A stretch of DNA of 26,384 nucleotides from DASZBX01 sp035943635 (lineage in GTDB: Bacteria > Actinomycetota > Actinomycetes > Streptomycetales > Catenulisporaceae), in the NCBI GenBank assembly GCA_035943635.1, contig DASZBX010000098.1, forward strand, positions 1 through 26,384, in the 5' to 3' direction. Of the stretch, positions 13,952 to 21,716 are shown in pieces. The notes under the pieces were generated by a model. The model was not told the origin of the DNA. It saw only the letters and a program-made list of their open reading frames with translations, and ran no database searches. Position 1 is the first letter of the stretch; each line of letters begins with the position of its first letter. A program made the translations under genes and the position numbers.

Positions 13952-14253
13952 GACGAGCCGTCGACGGGCTTAGCCACTAAGTTTTCCCGCAATCACCAGT
14001 GGCCGGTTCATGCGGTTGAGCCTCCTAAATGATGCCGGGATCCAGGCCGGAGGCGTTCCTGGGCCGACACAAAGTCGAGCTTAGTCTGACTAGCTAATCT
14101 GATTACAGATTAGGCAGCGAGAGCGTAAGCGGACTTCGGTGCAACTTTAGAGTTGGCATTTGTTTTTTTGCCGCATATGGTTAAAGAGATCATTACGGCT
14201 TCCTCTGCCCGCTTCCCCTGCCCCGACGTCCAGTGTCGAAACCGTTCACCCCC
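13851..14253 (-). ncRNA. ssrA: Transfer-messenger RNA (tmRNA)
   Basis: On the minus strand the 5' end reads GGGGGTGAACGGTTTCGAC (14253 downward). The 3' end reads GGTTCGATTCCCGGCACCTCCACCA, closing a 7-bp acceptor stem (one G-U) with an encoded CCA. The tag frame ends KVAPKSAYALAA with TAA at 14110-14112; the longest reading runs from a GGC codon at 14170-14172. The stop lies in the expected helix, CTAATCTG/CAGATTAG (14094-14113). tmRNA rescues stalled ribosomes together with SmpB, whose gene is just upstream. The resume codon is uncertain: GGC is unusual compared with the common GCA. The RNA is the integration target of the neighbouring element. Confidence 0.95.
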
Positions 14254-14307
14254 GCGTGAACTGCACACGGGAACGCGAGCGGCGTGCCACGGCGAACGCG
14301 GCACGGC

Positions 14308-14335
14308 AGCGTAGCGAAAAGTGTGCAGTTCTCAA
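14308..14335 (-). promoter_or_regulatory. Possible ssrA promoter
   Basis: On the minus strand, TTGAGA (14335-14330) and TACGCT (14313-14308) are 16 nt apart. The start would lie about 45 nt before the mature 5' end, leaving a leader for RNase P to remove. Moderate consensus match only. The rest of the 14,254-14,532 gap is GC-rich with repeated CCCGGCC/AGCCC runs and no recognisable gene. Confidence 0.4.
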
Positions 14336-14532
14336 ACAACCCGCCGGACGAACCGGCGACACCTCAAGGATACTCCGTAGAACACCGATCCCGCGAACAG
14401 GATTCCCACCGCGAGTCCGATCGGCCGACAAGACCGGGCCCAACCCGGCCCGACCGAGCCCAGCCCGGCCGATGCCAGCCAAGCCCAGCGACCCCAAGTC
14501 CGACCCCACGGCCGAACCCCGGCCCCCCGGCG

Positions 14533-15009
14533 CTACCGCATCTTCCGGCGCGCGGCGGAGATGTCGCGTTCGGCCTCGCGCTTCATGGTCTTCTCCAGCA
14601 GCGTCTGCCGCTTGTCGTAGTCCTTCTTGCCCCGCGCCAGGCCCAGTTCGACCTTCGCCTTGCCGTCCTTGAAGTACAGCGACAGCGGGATCAGGGTCAG
14701 GCCCGACTCCTTGGACTTGCCGATCAGCTTCTGGATCTCCTGCCGGTGCAGTAGCAGTTTGCGCTTGCGCCGGGGCGCGTGGTTGTTCCAGGTCCCCTGG
14801 TTGTATTCCGGGATGTGGACGTTGTGCATCCAGACCTCGGCGTCCGAGACCTGGGCGAACCCGTCCACCAGGGAGGCTCGGCCCTCGCGCAGCGACTTGA
14901 CCTCGGTGCCGGTCAGCACGATGCCGGCCTCGTAGGTGTCCTCGATGAAGTAGTCGTGCCGAGCCTTCTTGTTTTGGGCGATGTATTTCTGCCCGCGTTC
15001 CCTGACCAT
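14533..15009 (-). CDS. smpB: SsrA-binding protein SmpB
   Basis: The 158-aa protein binds tmRNA and brings it to stalled ribosomes. Family signatures are clear: IAQNKKARHDYFIEDTYEAGIVLTGTEVKSLREGRASL, NVHIPEYNQGTWNNHAPRRKRKLLLH, and the basic C-terminal tail KKDYDKRQTLLEKTMKREAERDISAARRKMR that occupies the empty mRNA channel. ATG 15009 aligns with the usual N-terminus (MVRERGQKYIAQN). ATG 15018 is an alternative three codons upstream but sits almost on the ribosome-site-like AAGGGA. The gene lies 15 bp after the ftsX stop, so it is likely co-transcribed with ftsEX, and it precedes ssrA on the same strand. Confidence 0.97.
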   Translation of the reverse strand: MVRERGQKYIAQNKKARHDYFIEDTYEAGIVLTGTEVKSLREGRASLVDGFAQVSDAEVWMHNVHIPEYNQGTWNNHAPRRKRKLLLHRQEIQKLIGKSKESGLTLIPLSLYFKDGKAKVELGLARGKKDYDKRQTLLEKTMKREAERDISAARRKMR

Positions 15010-15024
15010 GGAAACCATTGTCCC

Positions 15025-15936
15025 TTATACGCGCAAGTACTTACGCAGCGTGAAGGCGGAGGCGACCATCGACATCAGCACGCCCACGATCAGCAGCACC
15101 GGGACGATCCACACGAACGGCCCCCACCCGATGAACGTCACCGAGGTCATGTTCGGGGCCACCACGTGGTCGATGAAGAAGCCCTTGACCGCGACCAGGA
15201 TCGCCGAGGCGACCACGCCGCCGAGCAGGCCGGCCACCGCGCCCTCGAGCAGGAACGGCATCTGGATGTACACGTTCGACGCGCCGACCAGCCGCATGAT
15301 GCCGGTCTCCCGGCGTCTGCTGAACGCGGACAGCCGGACCGTGTTGAAGATCAGCAGGAACGCCAGCACCAGCATGACCACGGCCACGCCGACCGCGGTG
15401 TACTCGGCGATGTGGATGAACGTGAACAGCGGCTTGAGCAGCGCGTCCTCGTCCTGGACGGTCTCCACGCCGGGCAGGCTGCCGACCGCGGTCTCGATCA
15501 CCTGGGCGCCCTCGTTCGGGTTGACCAGGCTGATCCGGAAGGAGGAGGGCAGGTCGTTCGGCGTGATGCTGTTGACCAGTTGCGAGCCGGCGTTCATCGC
15601 CTTGTCGCGCTGGTAGGCCTCGTCCTGGGACTCGAACTGGACCGACTTGATCCCGGGCAGCTTCTTGATCGCCGCCTCGATGTTGGCCTGCTGCAGCGGC
15701 TTGACCGCGGTCTGGCAGGTCGGGTAGACGTTCACGTCGTCCTGGTAGCACAGGAAGACGTTGACCTGCACTTTGCCGTACCAGTAGTCCTGCATGGCCT
15801 TGGTCTGCTGCCACATGAGCAGGCCGGAGCCGAGCATGACCAGGGCGACCGCCGTCGACACCACCACCGCGATGACCATCGTGAGGTTGCGTTTGAGGTT
15901 CTGGCCGATCTCCTGGATCACGTACTGTGCGCGCAT
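15025..15936 (-). CDS. ftsX: Cell-division ABC transporter-like permease FtsX
   Basis: The 303-aa membrane protein has an N-terminal cytoplasmic segment and a first membrane helix at about residues 20-42 (MVIAVVVSTAVALVMLGSGLLMW). A large extracellular domain follows to about 180, then three more helices (about 190-215, 238-262 and 270-295). FtsX couples ATP hydrolysis by FtsE to cell-wall hydrolase activation outside the cell (RipC in mycobacteria). ATG 15936 has AGGA about 7 nt upstream. Family members usually start within or next to the ftsE stop. Here 195 bp intervene because of an inserted palindromic element, so coupling to ftsE is broken and ftsX must rely on its own ribosome site. Confidence 0.96.
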   Translation of the reverse strand: MRAQYVIQEIGQNLKRNLTMVIAVVVSTAVALVMLGSGLLMWQQTKAMQDYWYGKVQVNVFLCYQDDVNVYPTCQTAVKPLQQANIEAAIKKLPGIKSVQFESQDEAYQRDKAMNAGSQLVNSITPNDLPSSFRISLVNPNEGAQVIETAVGSLPGVETVQDEDALLKPLFTFIHIAEYTAVGVAVVMLVLAFLLIFNTVRLSAFSRRRETGIMRLVGASNVYIQMPFLLEGAVAGLLGGVVASAILVAVKGFFIDHVVAPNMTSVTFIGWGPFVWIVPVLLIVGVLMSMVASAFTLRKYLRV

Positions 15937-15969
15937 GGGGGTTCCTAGGGTCTTCTAAGGCCGGTCGAT

Positions 15970-16135
15970 CTAGTGCCGTGGCCGGGAACGTTTGCCCCTT
16001 CCCGGTTCCAGGCGCCCGGCTGGCAAGGATCCGGGATCGCCCTCGTACTCGGTCGTCCGTGGGCGCATCCCGGTCCGCAGCCAGCCGGGATGGATAGAGC
16101 CGGGAAGGGGCAAACGTTCCCGGCCACGGCACTAG
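15970..16135. mobile_element. MITE-like palindromic element between ftsE and ftsX
   Basis: Perfect 36-bp inverted arms (15970-16005 and 16100-16135) begin and end in CTAG. Inner arms also pair: CCCGGCTGGC at 16015-16024 with its complement at 16080-16089, plus a GGATCCGGGAT-like stretch. The whole 166 bp can therefore fold into one long hairpin. No coding region is present. CTAG ends with TA inside suggest a TA duplication, the target habit of IS630/Tc1-like transposases, which could mobilise it in trans. The right end supplies or retains the ftsE TAG stop. A stable transcript hairpin here could also lower read-through into ftsX. Confidence 0.8.
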
Positions 16136-16821
16136 CGAACGTAACCGTAGACGCCGCGTGCCTGGTCGCGTACCAGAGCCCCTGAGTCGAGCTCCAGCAC
16201 GCGCTTGCGCATCTGGTTCACGATCGCCTGGTCGTGCGTGACCATGACGACGGTCGTGCCGGCCCGGTTGATCCGGTCCAGCAGCTTCATGATCCCGACG
16301 CTGGTCTCGGGGTCGAGGTTACCGGTCGGCTCGTCCGCGATCAGGATCATCGGCCGGTTCACGAACGCCCGGGCCACCGCCACGCGCTGCTGCTCACCGC
16401 CGGACAGCTCGTTCGGGAACCGCTCCTCCTTGCCGGCCAGGCCGACCAGGTCGAGCACCTCGGGCACCGCCTGGACGATCTTGTTGCGCTGCTGGCCGAT
16501 CACCTCGAGGGCGAAGGCGACGTTCTGGTAGACCGTCTTGTTCGGCAGCAGGCGGAAGTCCTGGAAGACCGTGCCGATCAGCCGCCGGTGGTGCGGCAGC
16601 TTCCAGTTCGAGAGCTTGTTCAGGTCCTTGCCGGCCACCACGACCCGGCCGGTGCTCGGCCGCTCCTCACGCAGGATCAACCGCATGAAAGTGGACTTAC
16701 CGGAACCCGAGGAGCCGATCACGAACACGAACTCGCCGCGTTCGATGTCGAGCGACATCTCCTGCAGCGCAGGGCGCGTCTGATTGGGATACGTCTTGCT
16801 GACGTCCTCGAAGCGAATCAC
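16132..16821 (-). CDS. ftsE: Cell-division ATP-binding protein FtsE
   Basis: The 229-aa ABC ATPase has Walker A GSSGSGKS (36-43), Q-loop in VFQDFRLL, signature LSGGEQQR (139-146), Walker B ILIADEP with E164, and an H-loop in VMVTHD. FtsE partners FtsX at the septum to control wall hydrolysis. GTG 16821 gives MIRFEDVSKTYPNQTRPAL, the standard actinobacterial start and exact family length. The frame is open further upstream to 16995, but that extension is proline-rich nonsense. The stop TAG is part of the CTAG that bounds the MITE-like element. The protein itself is intact, ending GVYGYVR. Confidence 0.97.
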   Translation of the reverse strand: MIRFEDVSKTYPNQTRPALQEMSLDIERGEFVFVIGSSGSGKSTFMRLILREERPSTGRVVVAGKDLNKLSNWKLPHHRRLIGTVFQDFRLLPNKTVYQNVAFALEVIGQQRNKIVQAVPEVLDLVGLAGKEERFPNELSGGEQQRVAVARAFVNRPMILIADEPTGNLDPETSVGIMKLLDRINRAGTTVVMVTHDQAIVNQMRKRVLELDSGALVRDQARGVYGYVR

Positions 16822-17016
16822 GGTTGCATCACCGCCTGGCAGTCTAATGACGGATCGGGTCCCGTCGGAGGGCTTTCCCGGGATTGCTCCCGGGCACGGC
16901 TCGTGCAAGCCTCCATGGAGTGTACGAGGAGCGTGAGGGCTGAGGGGAATGAATGAGGGGTAAGGGGGAACGGATGGGCGTCCCGCGGCGTTCACAAAGG
17001 TAACGAGGAGGAATCA

Positions 17017-17205
17017 ATGAGACGCGACGACCTGGTGTGCGCGAATTGCGCGGGACGGGTTTCGGAGGGCCGGTGCCCGGTCTGCCGGGTCACCCGGAAC
17101 CGGTACAACCGCAGCTCAGACGGGTTCCACACCCCACTGTGGGTATTCGTCGCGCTGCTGGCGATGGTGGTCTGCGCGATAGCGCTGGAGAACCGCTTCG
17201 CGTGA
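17017..17205 (+). CDS. Small zinc-ribbon membrane protein, 62 aa
   Basis: ATG 17017 has a strong GAGGAGGA site at 17005-17012. The N-terminal half holds two knuckles, C8-x2-C11 and C20-x2-C23 (VCANCAGR and RCPVCRV), forming a probable zinc ribbon. A basic linker and one membrane helix at about residues 40-58 (PLWVFVALLAMVVCAIALE) follow, with a short NRFA end. Similar small proteins sit near ftsE/prfB in other actinobacteria, but no function is established. It is divergent from ftsE across 195 bp, which presumably holds both promoters. Confidence 0.85.
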   Translation: MRRDDLVCANCAGRVSEGRCPVCRVTRNRYNRSSDGFHTPLWVFVALLAMVVCAIALENRFA

Positions 17206-17403
17206 CCTGAGTCACATTTTCGGCGCCGGCCCCGCGGAAGCTGTGCTACGTGCGGCCGGGCGTCGGCGCACGCGTGCCGTCCGGCCCGGCGCCGGGCCGG
17301 GTGCGCGGCGGATTCCCGGGCCGGGCCGCGGAATCCGGACAAAGCAGGATGAATGAAATATTCAGGCGAGGGGCGGGATGGAGCGCCCCCGGGTCCGGAA
17401 CGA

Positions 17404-17440
17404 GCGAGCCGGCCGTCCGGATGTTGGACGGCCGGCTCGC
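17404..17440. terminator. Fifteen-bp perfect hairpin, probable bidirectional terminator
   Basis: Arms 17404-17418 (GCGAGCCGGCCGTCC) and 17426-17440 are exact complements with a 7-nt loop. It lies about 200 bp after the plus-strand gene and within the convergent gap. It has no T tract, which is usual for GC-rich actinobacterial terminators. Confidence 0.6.
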
Positions 17441-17502
17441 GACGTTCGGCGGCTCGCAGAGTCGGCCGGGCCGCGGATCCGGCCGCGGCCCGGCGGCCTT
17501 GG

Positions 17503-17608
17503 CCTGGACGAGTTGTTCCGAATTCTGACGCGGCGCACTCACCCGGCAGGTCAATCCGCCTACCAGCAACTCGGCTCAGGCGCCAGAATCCGGAACAACT
17601 CGTCCAGG
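17503..17608. repeat. Inverted repeat, 25-bp arms
   Basis: Arm 17503-17527 (CCTGGACGAGTTGTTCCGA...) and arm 17584-17608 are complementary at 24 of 25 positions, with a 56-nt centre. The arms are unlike the MITE-like element. It may be a decayed mobile repeat or part of a compound terminator. Confidence 0.75.
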
Positions 17609-17613
17609 AGTCC

Positions 17614-17763
17614 GCTGAAGATCTTGGAATGGCCTGGGCGGCCGGATCCGGTCGTGTGGGGGATTCGGACTAGCCGCCCTAATCCTGTGTTGGCTTTGGG
17701 CGGTTTGGCCGGATCGTCCACGCGGCCGGATCCGGCCGCCCAGGCCGTTTCAAGATCTTCAGC
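17614..17763. repeat. Inverted repeat, 38-bp arms next to the prfB stop
   Basis: Arm 17614-17651 (starting GCTGAAGATCTTG) and arm 17726-17763 match at 36 of 38 positions when one is reverse-complemented, with a 74-nt centre. The repeat ends 6 bp from the prfB stop. It could act as a strong terminator or be a MITE-like insertion; no target duplication is obvious. Confidence 0.78.
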
Positions 17764-17769
17764 AGCCTC

Positions 17770-18879
17770 CTAGGCGCCGTGGCCGGAGGTGCGCCGCCAG
17801 CGGATGCCGGCCTCGATGAAGCCGTCGATCTCGCCGTCCAGCACGCCCGCGGTGTTGCCGGTCTCGAAGTCGGTCCGGTGGTCCTTGACCATCTGGTACG
17901 GGTGCAGCACGTAGGAGCGCATCTGGTTGCCCCAGGAGCCGGAGGTGTCGCCCTTGAGCGCGTCGATCTTGGCCCGCTCCTCCCGGCGCTTGAGGTCCAG
18001 CAGCTTGGCCGCCAGCACGGTCATCGCCGAGGCCCGGTTCTGCAGCTGGGAGCGCTCGTTCTGGCAGGAGACCACGATGTTGGTCGGCAGGTGGGTGATC
18101 CGGACCGCCGAGTCGGTGGTGTTCACGCCCTGGCCGCCGGGGCCGGAGGAGCGGTAGACGTCGATCCGCAGCTCGTCGTCCGGGATCTCGATGTGGTCGG
18201 TCTGCTCGACCACCGGGACCACCTCGACCCCGGCGAAGGAGGTCTGCCGCCGGCCCTGGTTGTCGAACGGCGAGATCCGGACCAGCCGGTGGGTGCCCTG
18301 CTCGACCGACAGCGTGCCGTAGGAGTACGGCGACTTGACCGCGAAGGTGGCCGACTTGATCCCGGCCTCCTCGGCGTACGAGGTGTCGTAGACCTCGCTC
18401 GGGAAGCCGTGCCGCTCGGACCAGCGCAGGTACATCCGCATCAGCATCTCGGCGAAGTCGGCCGCGTCCACCCCGCCGGCCTCGGACCGGATGGTCACCA
18501 GGGCCTCGCGGGCGTCGTACTCGCCGGACAGCAGCGTGCGCACCTCCAGCTCGCTGACCGCCTTGGCCACGCCCGGCAGCTCGGCCTCGACCTCGGCCAT
18601 CGCCTCCGCGTCGGCCTCGGCCCCGGCCATCTCGAACATCAGCTCCAGGTCGTCGAGCCGGCCGCGCAGCGACTCGACCCGGTTCAGCTCGCCCTGGCTG
18701 TAGGCCAGCCGGCTGTTCACCTGCTGGGCCTTGGCCTGGTCGTCCCACAGGTCGGGCGCCGCGGCCTGCTCGCCGAGGCGGGCGATCTCGGCCCGCAGGG
18801 AGTCGAGGTCCACGACCGCCTCGATGGAGGACATCGTGGATTTGAGGTTCTTGAGTTCTTCTACTACGTCTACGGCCAC
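17770..18879 (-). CDS. prfB: Peptide chain release factor 2
   Basis: The 369-aa protein terminates translation at UGA and UAA. The SPF stop-recognition motif is at residues 203-205 (RISPFDNQGRRQTSF) and the catalytic GGQ at 248-250 (SSGPGGQGVNTTDSAV). The N-terminal helical domain is standard (ELKNLKSTMSSIEAVVDLDSL). GTG 18879 gives the usual actinobacterial start. There is no in-frame UGA or shift site, as expected for actinobacteria, which lack the E. coli-type frameshift. A TACTCT box (18893-18888) lies 8 nt upstream of the GTG and no ribosome site is seen, suggesting a leaderless transcript. It follows the kinase gene at 18992 by 112 bp. Confidence 0.96.
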   Translation of the reverse strand: MAVDVVEELKNLKSTMSSIEAVVDLDSLRAEIARLGEQAAAPDLWDDQAKAQQVNSRLAYSQGELNRVESLRGRLDDLELMFEMAGAEADAEAMAEVEAELPGVAKAVSELEVRTLLSGEYDAREALVTIRSEAGGVDAADFAEMLMRMYLRWSERHGFPSEVYDTSYAEEAGIKSATFAVKSPYSYGTLSVEQGTHRLVRISPFDNQGRRQTSFAGVEVVPVVEQTDHIEIPDDELRIDVYRSSGPGGQGVNTTDSAVRITHLPTNIVVSCQNERSQLQNRASAMTVLAAKLLDLKRREERAKIDALKGDTSGSWGNQMRSYVLHPYQMVKDHRTDFETGNTAGVLDGEIDGFIEAGIRWRRTSGHGA

Positions 18880-18991
18880 AACCAACAAGAGTACGCGAGG
18901 ACGCAAAACAAGTGGGTCGAACGCCGCCCGGCCGGCCCGGGCCGCCCGCATCCGCACCCGGCCGGCCGGCGCCCGGCAACCCTCGCGGGAG

Positions 18992-21574
18992 TCACTTGCC
19001 GCTGCGGTACACCGCCACGGAGCCGTCCGCGGCGACCGTGGTGACCGTGACGGCCGCGTCGGAGGAGCCCACGCCGGGCGGGTTCTGCGTGGTCACCCCG
19101 GCCGTGGTCCAGGTCATCGTGCCGTGCAGGTCGGCGCCGGAGGGCTCGAAGACCTGGATGTCGCCGGTGATCTCCTGGACGAACAGGTACGGCCGCCCGG
19201 AGGCGGTGTAGGCGGCCGCGGGCAGCCCGACCGCGCCGGTGGGCCAGGCCGGCTCCCACCGGCCGTCGTAGGACACCCTGAGCACCGCGGCGTCGCGGGC
19301 CCGGGTGACGAAGGCGGCCCGGGAGCCGTCGCCGCGCACGGCCAGCGCCAGGCCGGGCTTGACCGGGCCGGCCGCGTCGACGGACTGCCAGCCCTGCCAC
19401 GAGGGGTCCGCGCCGGGCGGCTCGGCGGCCACGGCGGACCACAGCCGGCCGGACTCGGACGTGGCCAGCAGCAGGGTGCTCCCGTCCGGCTGGAGCACCG
19501 CGGCCGGGTCGCCGGTGAACTTCTCGCCGGCGGCGCCCGAGGCGCCCACCGGCGCCCAGGGGGACCACGAGCCGGCGGCCTGGCCGGGGGCGGCGATGAC
19601 GTCGGAGTCGGCGTCCGCGTCGTCGGTGGCCGCGGCGGTGGCGGCCGGGCCGGGCCGGTAGACCGAGCGTTCCACCTGGCCGCCGTCCTTGGCCACGGCG
19701 AAGATCTCGACCTGGCCGGAGCCGCGGCCGACCAGGCTGGGCCCGGCCGCCGAGGCCAGGCCGGGCAACTCCTGCCAGGCGGTGAACGGGCTGCCGGGGA
19801 CGGCCACGGCCACCCGGACCACGCCGTCGGTCCCGGTGGCGGCCAGCACGGCCGTGCCCGGGCCGGCGCCGGCGTAGGCGACCGCGCCGACCGGCTCGGC
19901 CGGCGCCGCGGGCGCGGTGGCCAGCCGGGACAGGCCGAGCGGGCCGACCGGGCCGGTCGGCGCGGGCGCGGCGAACAGGCCCCCGGCGGAGACCGAGGCG
20001 AGCGGGCCGCCCGCGGCGGCGGCCCCGGCCGAGCTGACCCCCGCGGACGCCAGCGGGACGGCGCCGTGGCCGGACTGCCACCACACGGTGCCGCCCGCGG
20101 CCACCAGGCCGGCCGCGAGCACCGCGGTGAAGGCGGCGATCCGGTTGGACCGGGCCGAGTGCACGGACGGCTTCGGGCCGGGCTCGGCCGGGCCGGCGGA
20201 CGGATCGGGGTCTGGCACGTGGATTCCCTGCGCTGAGGTCGAGGCGGAAAGCGAAGCCGGGACTGGATGTGCGGCCGAAGCCGGGGAGACGAGCGGCGGC
20301 GGCACCGCGCCAGGGCTCGGGACCGGGCCGTCCGGGCCCCCAGGCCCGCCGAAACCGCCCGGAGCGGCCGGGCTGACCGGAAACCCGCCGGGCACCGACG
20401 AATCCGCCGAGACGGCCGCTGCGCCCCGGCCCGGGCCCGGTTTCAGCGCTACCCGCGACGGCGCCGCATCCCGCGCCGCCTTCGCCTCGCGCAGGGCCCG
20501 GGCGGCCCGGGCGGCCGGCGAGCCGCGCAGCGACCGGGCACCGAAGCCCCGGGGCGCCGGGGCGCCGGGCCCGAGCGGCTCCCGGATCGGGCGGATCAGG
20601 TTCACGTGGGTCTGCTTGCCCTCGTCCTCGATCATCGCCCGGACCAGGGGCAGCGCGCCCACCTGCATCGGGCGGCCGAACACCGGGTCCCCGCCCTCGC
20701 CGATCACGGGCGCCCCGCGCGGCTCGGGGATCCGCAGGGCGGGCAGGCCGGCCAGTTCCGGGGCCAGTTCGCGCAGCCGGACCGCGAGTTCGGCCGCGGT
20801 CAGCCGGGCGGCCGGGGCCTTGGACAGGCAGGCGGCGAGCAGTTCGGCCAGCTGCGGGGGCATGCCGGGCACGTCCGGGAAGGTCTCGGTGACGTGCCGG
20901 CGCAGCACCGCGCCGGGGTGGCCGCCGCCGAACGGGGTCCAGCCGGTGATCAGCTCGAACAGGACCGTGCCGAGGGCGTAGACGTCCACCGGCGGGCCGG
21001 CCGGGCAGCCCTCGATCACCTCGGGGGCCAGGTAGTCGGGCGTGCCCACGATCCGGGTGGCGCGGGTCCGGCGGGGGCCGTCGACCAGGCGGGCGATGCC
21101 GAAGTCGGTCAGCCGGGCGGTGGGGCCGGACAGTCCGCCGCGGCCGGGCGAGCCGTGGTCGAGCAGCACGTTCTCGGGTTTGACGTCCCGGTGCACCACG
21201 CCGCGGGCGTGTGCGGCGGCGAGGGCGGCGGCCACGTCGGCGGCCAGCGCGGCGGCTTCGGCCGGGCGCAGCGCGCGGTGGCGGTCCAGGTATCCGCGCA
21301 GGTCGTCGCCCTCGACCAGGTCCATGATCAGGGCCAGGTCGGTGCCGTCCACCACGAGGTCCCGGACGGCCACGATGTTCGGGTGGACCAGGCTGGTCAG
21401 GACCGTGCGCTCCTGGACGAAGCGGGCGATCAGGGTCTGGTCGGCGGCCAGGTCCTCGCGCAGCAGCTTGACCGCGACCGGGCCGGCCGGGCCGGTGCCG
21501 AGCCATACGGTGCCGCAGGTTCCGCGCCCGACGACCCGGTCAATCGAGTACCTACTGCCGATCTTGCGCGCCAC
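18992..21574 (-). CDS. Membrane Ser/Thr protein kinase with propeller-like sensor domain, 860 aa
   Basis: The kinase domain (about 9-270) has the glycine loop GRGTCG (16-21), K36, HRDVKPEN (D130, N135), DFG (157-159) and APE (183-185), so it is probably active. A long Gly/Pro/Ala-rich linker (about 280-475) leads to one membrane helix at about 477-499 (NRIAAFTAVLAAGLVAAGGTVWW). The extracellular part (about 560-860) has recurring W and GG-x-VE/VF-like blades (WQELPGL, SWSPWAPVG, WQGWQSV), suggesting a beta-propeller sensor as in other actinobacterial kinases. GTG 21574 gives the common MARKIGSRY start, though its ribosome site is weak. The frame is open upstream but lacks conserved sequence. 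The second kinase gene lies upstream on the same strand. Confidence 0.88.
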   Translation of the reverse strand: MARKIGSRYSIDRVVGRGTCGTVWLGTGPAGPVAVKLLREDLAADQTLIARFVQERTVLTSLVHPNIVAVRDLVVDGTDLALIMDLVEGDDLRGYLDRHRALRPAEAAALAADVAAALAAAHARGVVHRDVKPENVLLDHGSPGRGGLSGPTARLTDFGIARLVDGPRRTRATRIVGTPDYLAPEVIEGCPAGPPVDVYALGTVLFELITGWTPFGGGHPGAVLRRHVTETFPDVPGMPPQLAELLAACLSKAPAARLTAAELAVRLRELAPELAGLPALRIPEPRGAPVIGEGGDPVFGRPMQVGALPLVRAMIEDEGKQTHVNLIRPIREPLGPGAPAPRGFGARSLRGSPAARAARALREAKAARDAAPSRVALKPGPGRGAAAVSADSSVPGGFPVSPAAPGGFGGPGGPDGPVPSPGAVPPPLVSPASAAHPVPASLSASTSAQGIHVPDPDPSAGPAEPGPKPSVHSARSNRIAAFTAVLAAGLVAAGGTVWWQSGHGAVPLASAGVSSAGAAAAGGPLASVSAGGLFAAPAPTGPVGPLGLSRLATAPAAPAEPVGAVAYAGAGPGTAVLAATGTDGVVRVAVAVPGSPFTAWQELPGLASAAGPSLVGRGSGQVEIFAVAKDGGQVERSVYRPGPAATAAATDDADADSDVIAAPGQAAGSWSPWAPVGASGAAGEKFTGDPAAVLQPDGSTLLLATSESGRLWSAVAAEPPGADPSWQGWQSVDAAGPVKPGLALAVRGDGSRAAFVTRARDAAVLRVSYDGRWEPAWPTGAVGLPAAAYTASGRPYLFVQEITGDIQVFEPSGADLHGTMTWTTAGVTTQNPPGVGSSDAAVTVTTVAADGSVAVYRSGK

Positions 21575-21716
21575 CGTCGCCGCTTTCGTGAGCTGCCTCA
21601 GCCTCCGGCCGGGGGCGGCTGAGCGCGCGCCCGGCGGGACGGCTCTTCGCCTGGAGTCCCGGGCCGGGAAATGCCCGGCCCTCCAAACTGTGCCTTCACG
21701 GAGCGTGTTCGGGCAA

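Larger units (their letters stand above)
17206..17769. other. Hairpin-rich convergent intergenic region
   Basis: This 564-bp gap between the small membrane protein gene and prfB has no credible gene. It holds a short repeat CGGATTCC/GGAATCCG (17309-17316, 17330-17337) and three larger inverted repeats annotated separately. The motif CGGATCCGG recurs near 17474, 17643 and 17727. Confidence 0.7.

Noticed and set aside
14420..14520. CCCGGCC/AGCCC-rich stretch as a regular repeat array
   Set aside because: Units are irregular in length and sequence; it looks like low-complexity GC-rich DNA, and no CRISPR-like spacing is present here or elsewhere in the window.
14779..16185. Long plus-strand open frames opposite smpB, ftsX and ftsE
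   Set aside because: They are shadows caused by high third-position GC; the minus-strand products are clear family members.
16822..16995. Extended N-terminus of FtsE
   Set aside because: Pro/Ser-rich sequence unlike any FtsE; GTG 16821 gives the exact family start and length.
17770..18879. Programmed frameshift in prfB
   Set aside because: The frame is continuous with no internal UGA, so no shift is needed.
18870..21506. Large Arg/Pro/Gly-rich frame overlapping the first kinase gene
   Set aside because: Low-complexity composition typical of a GC-rich shadow frame; the overlapping kinase has all motifs.
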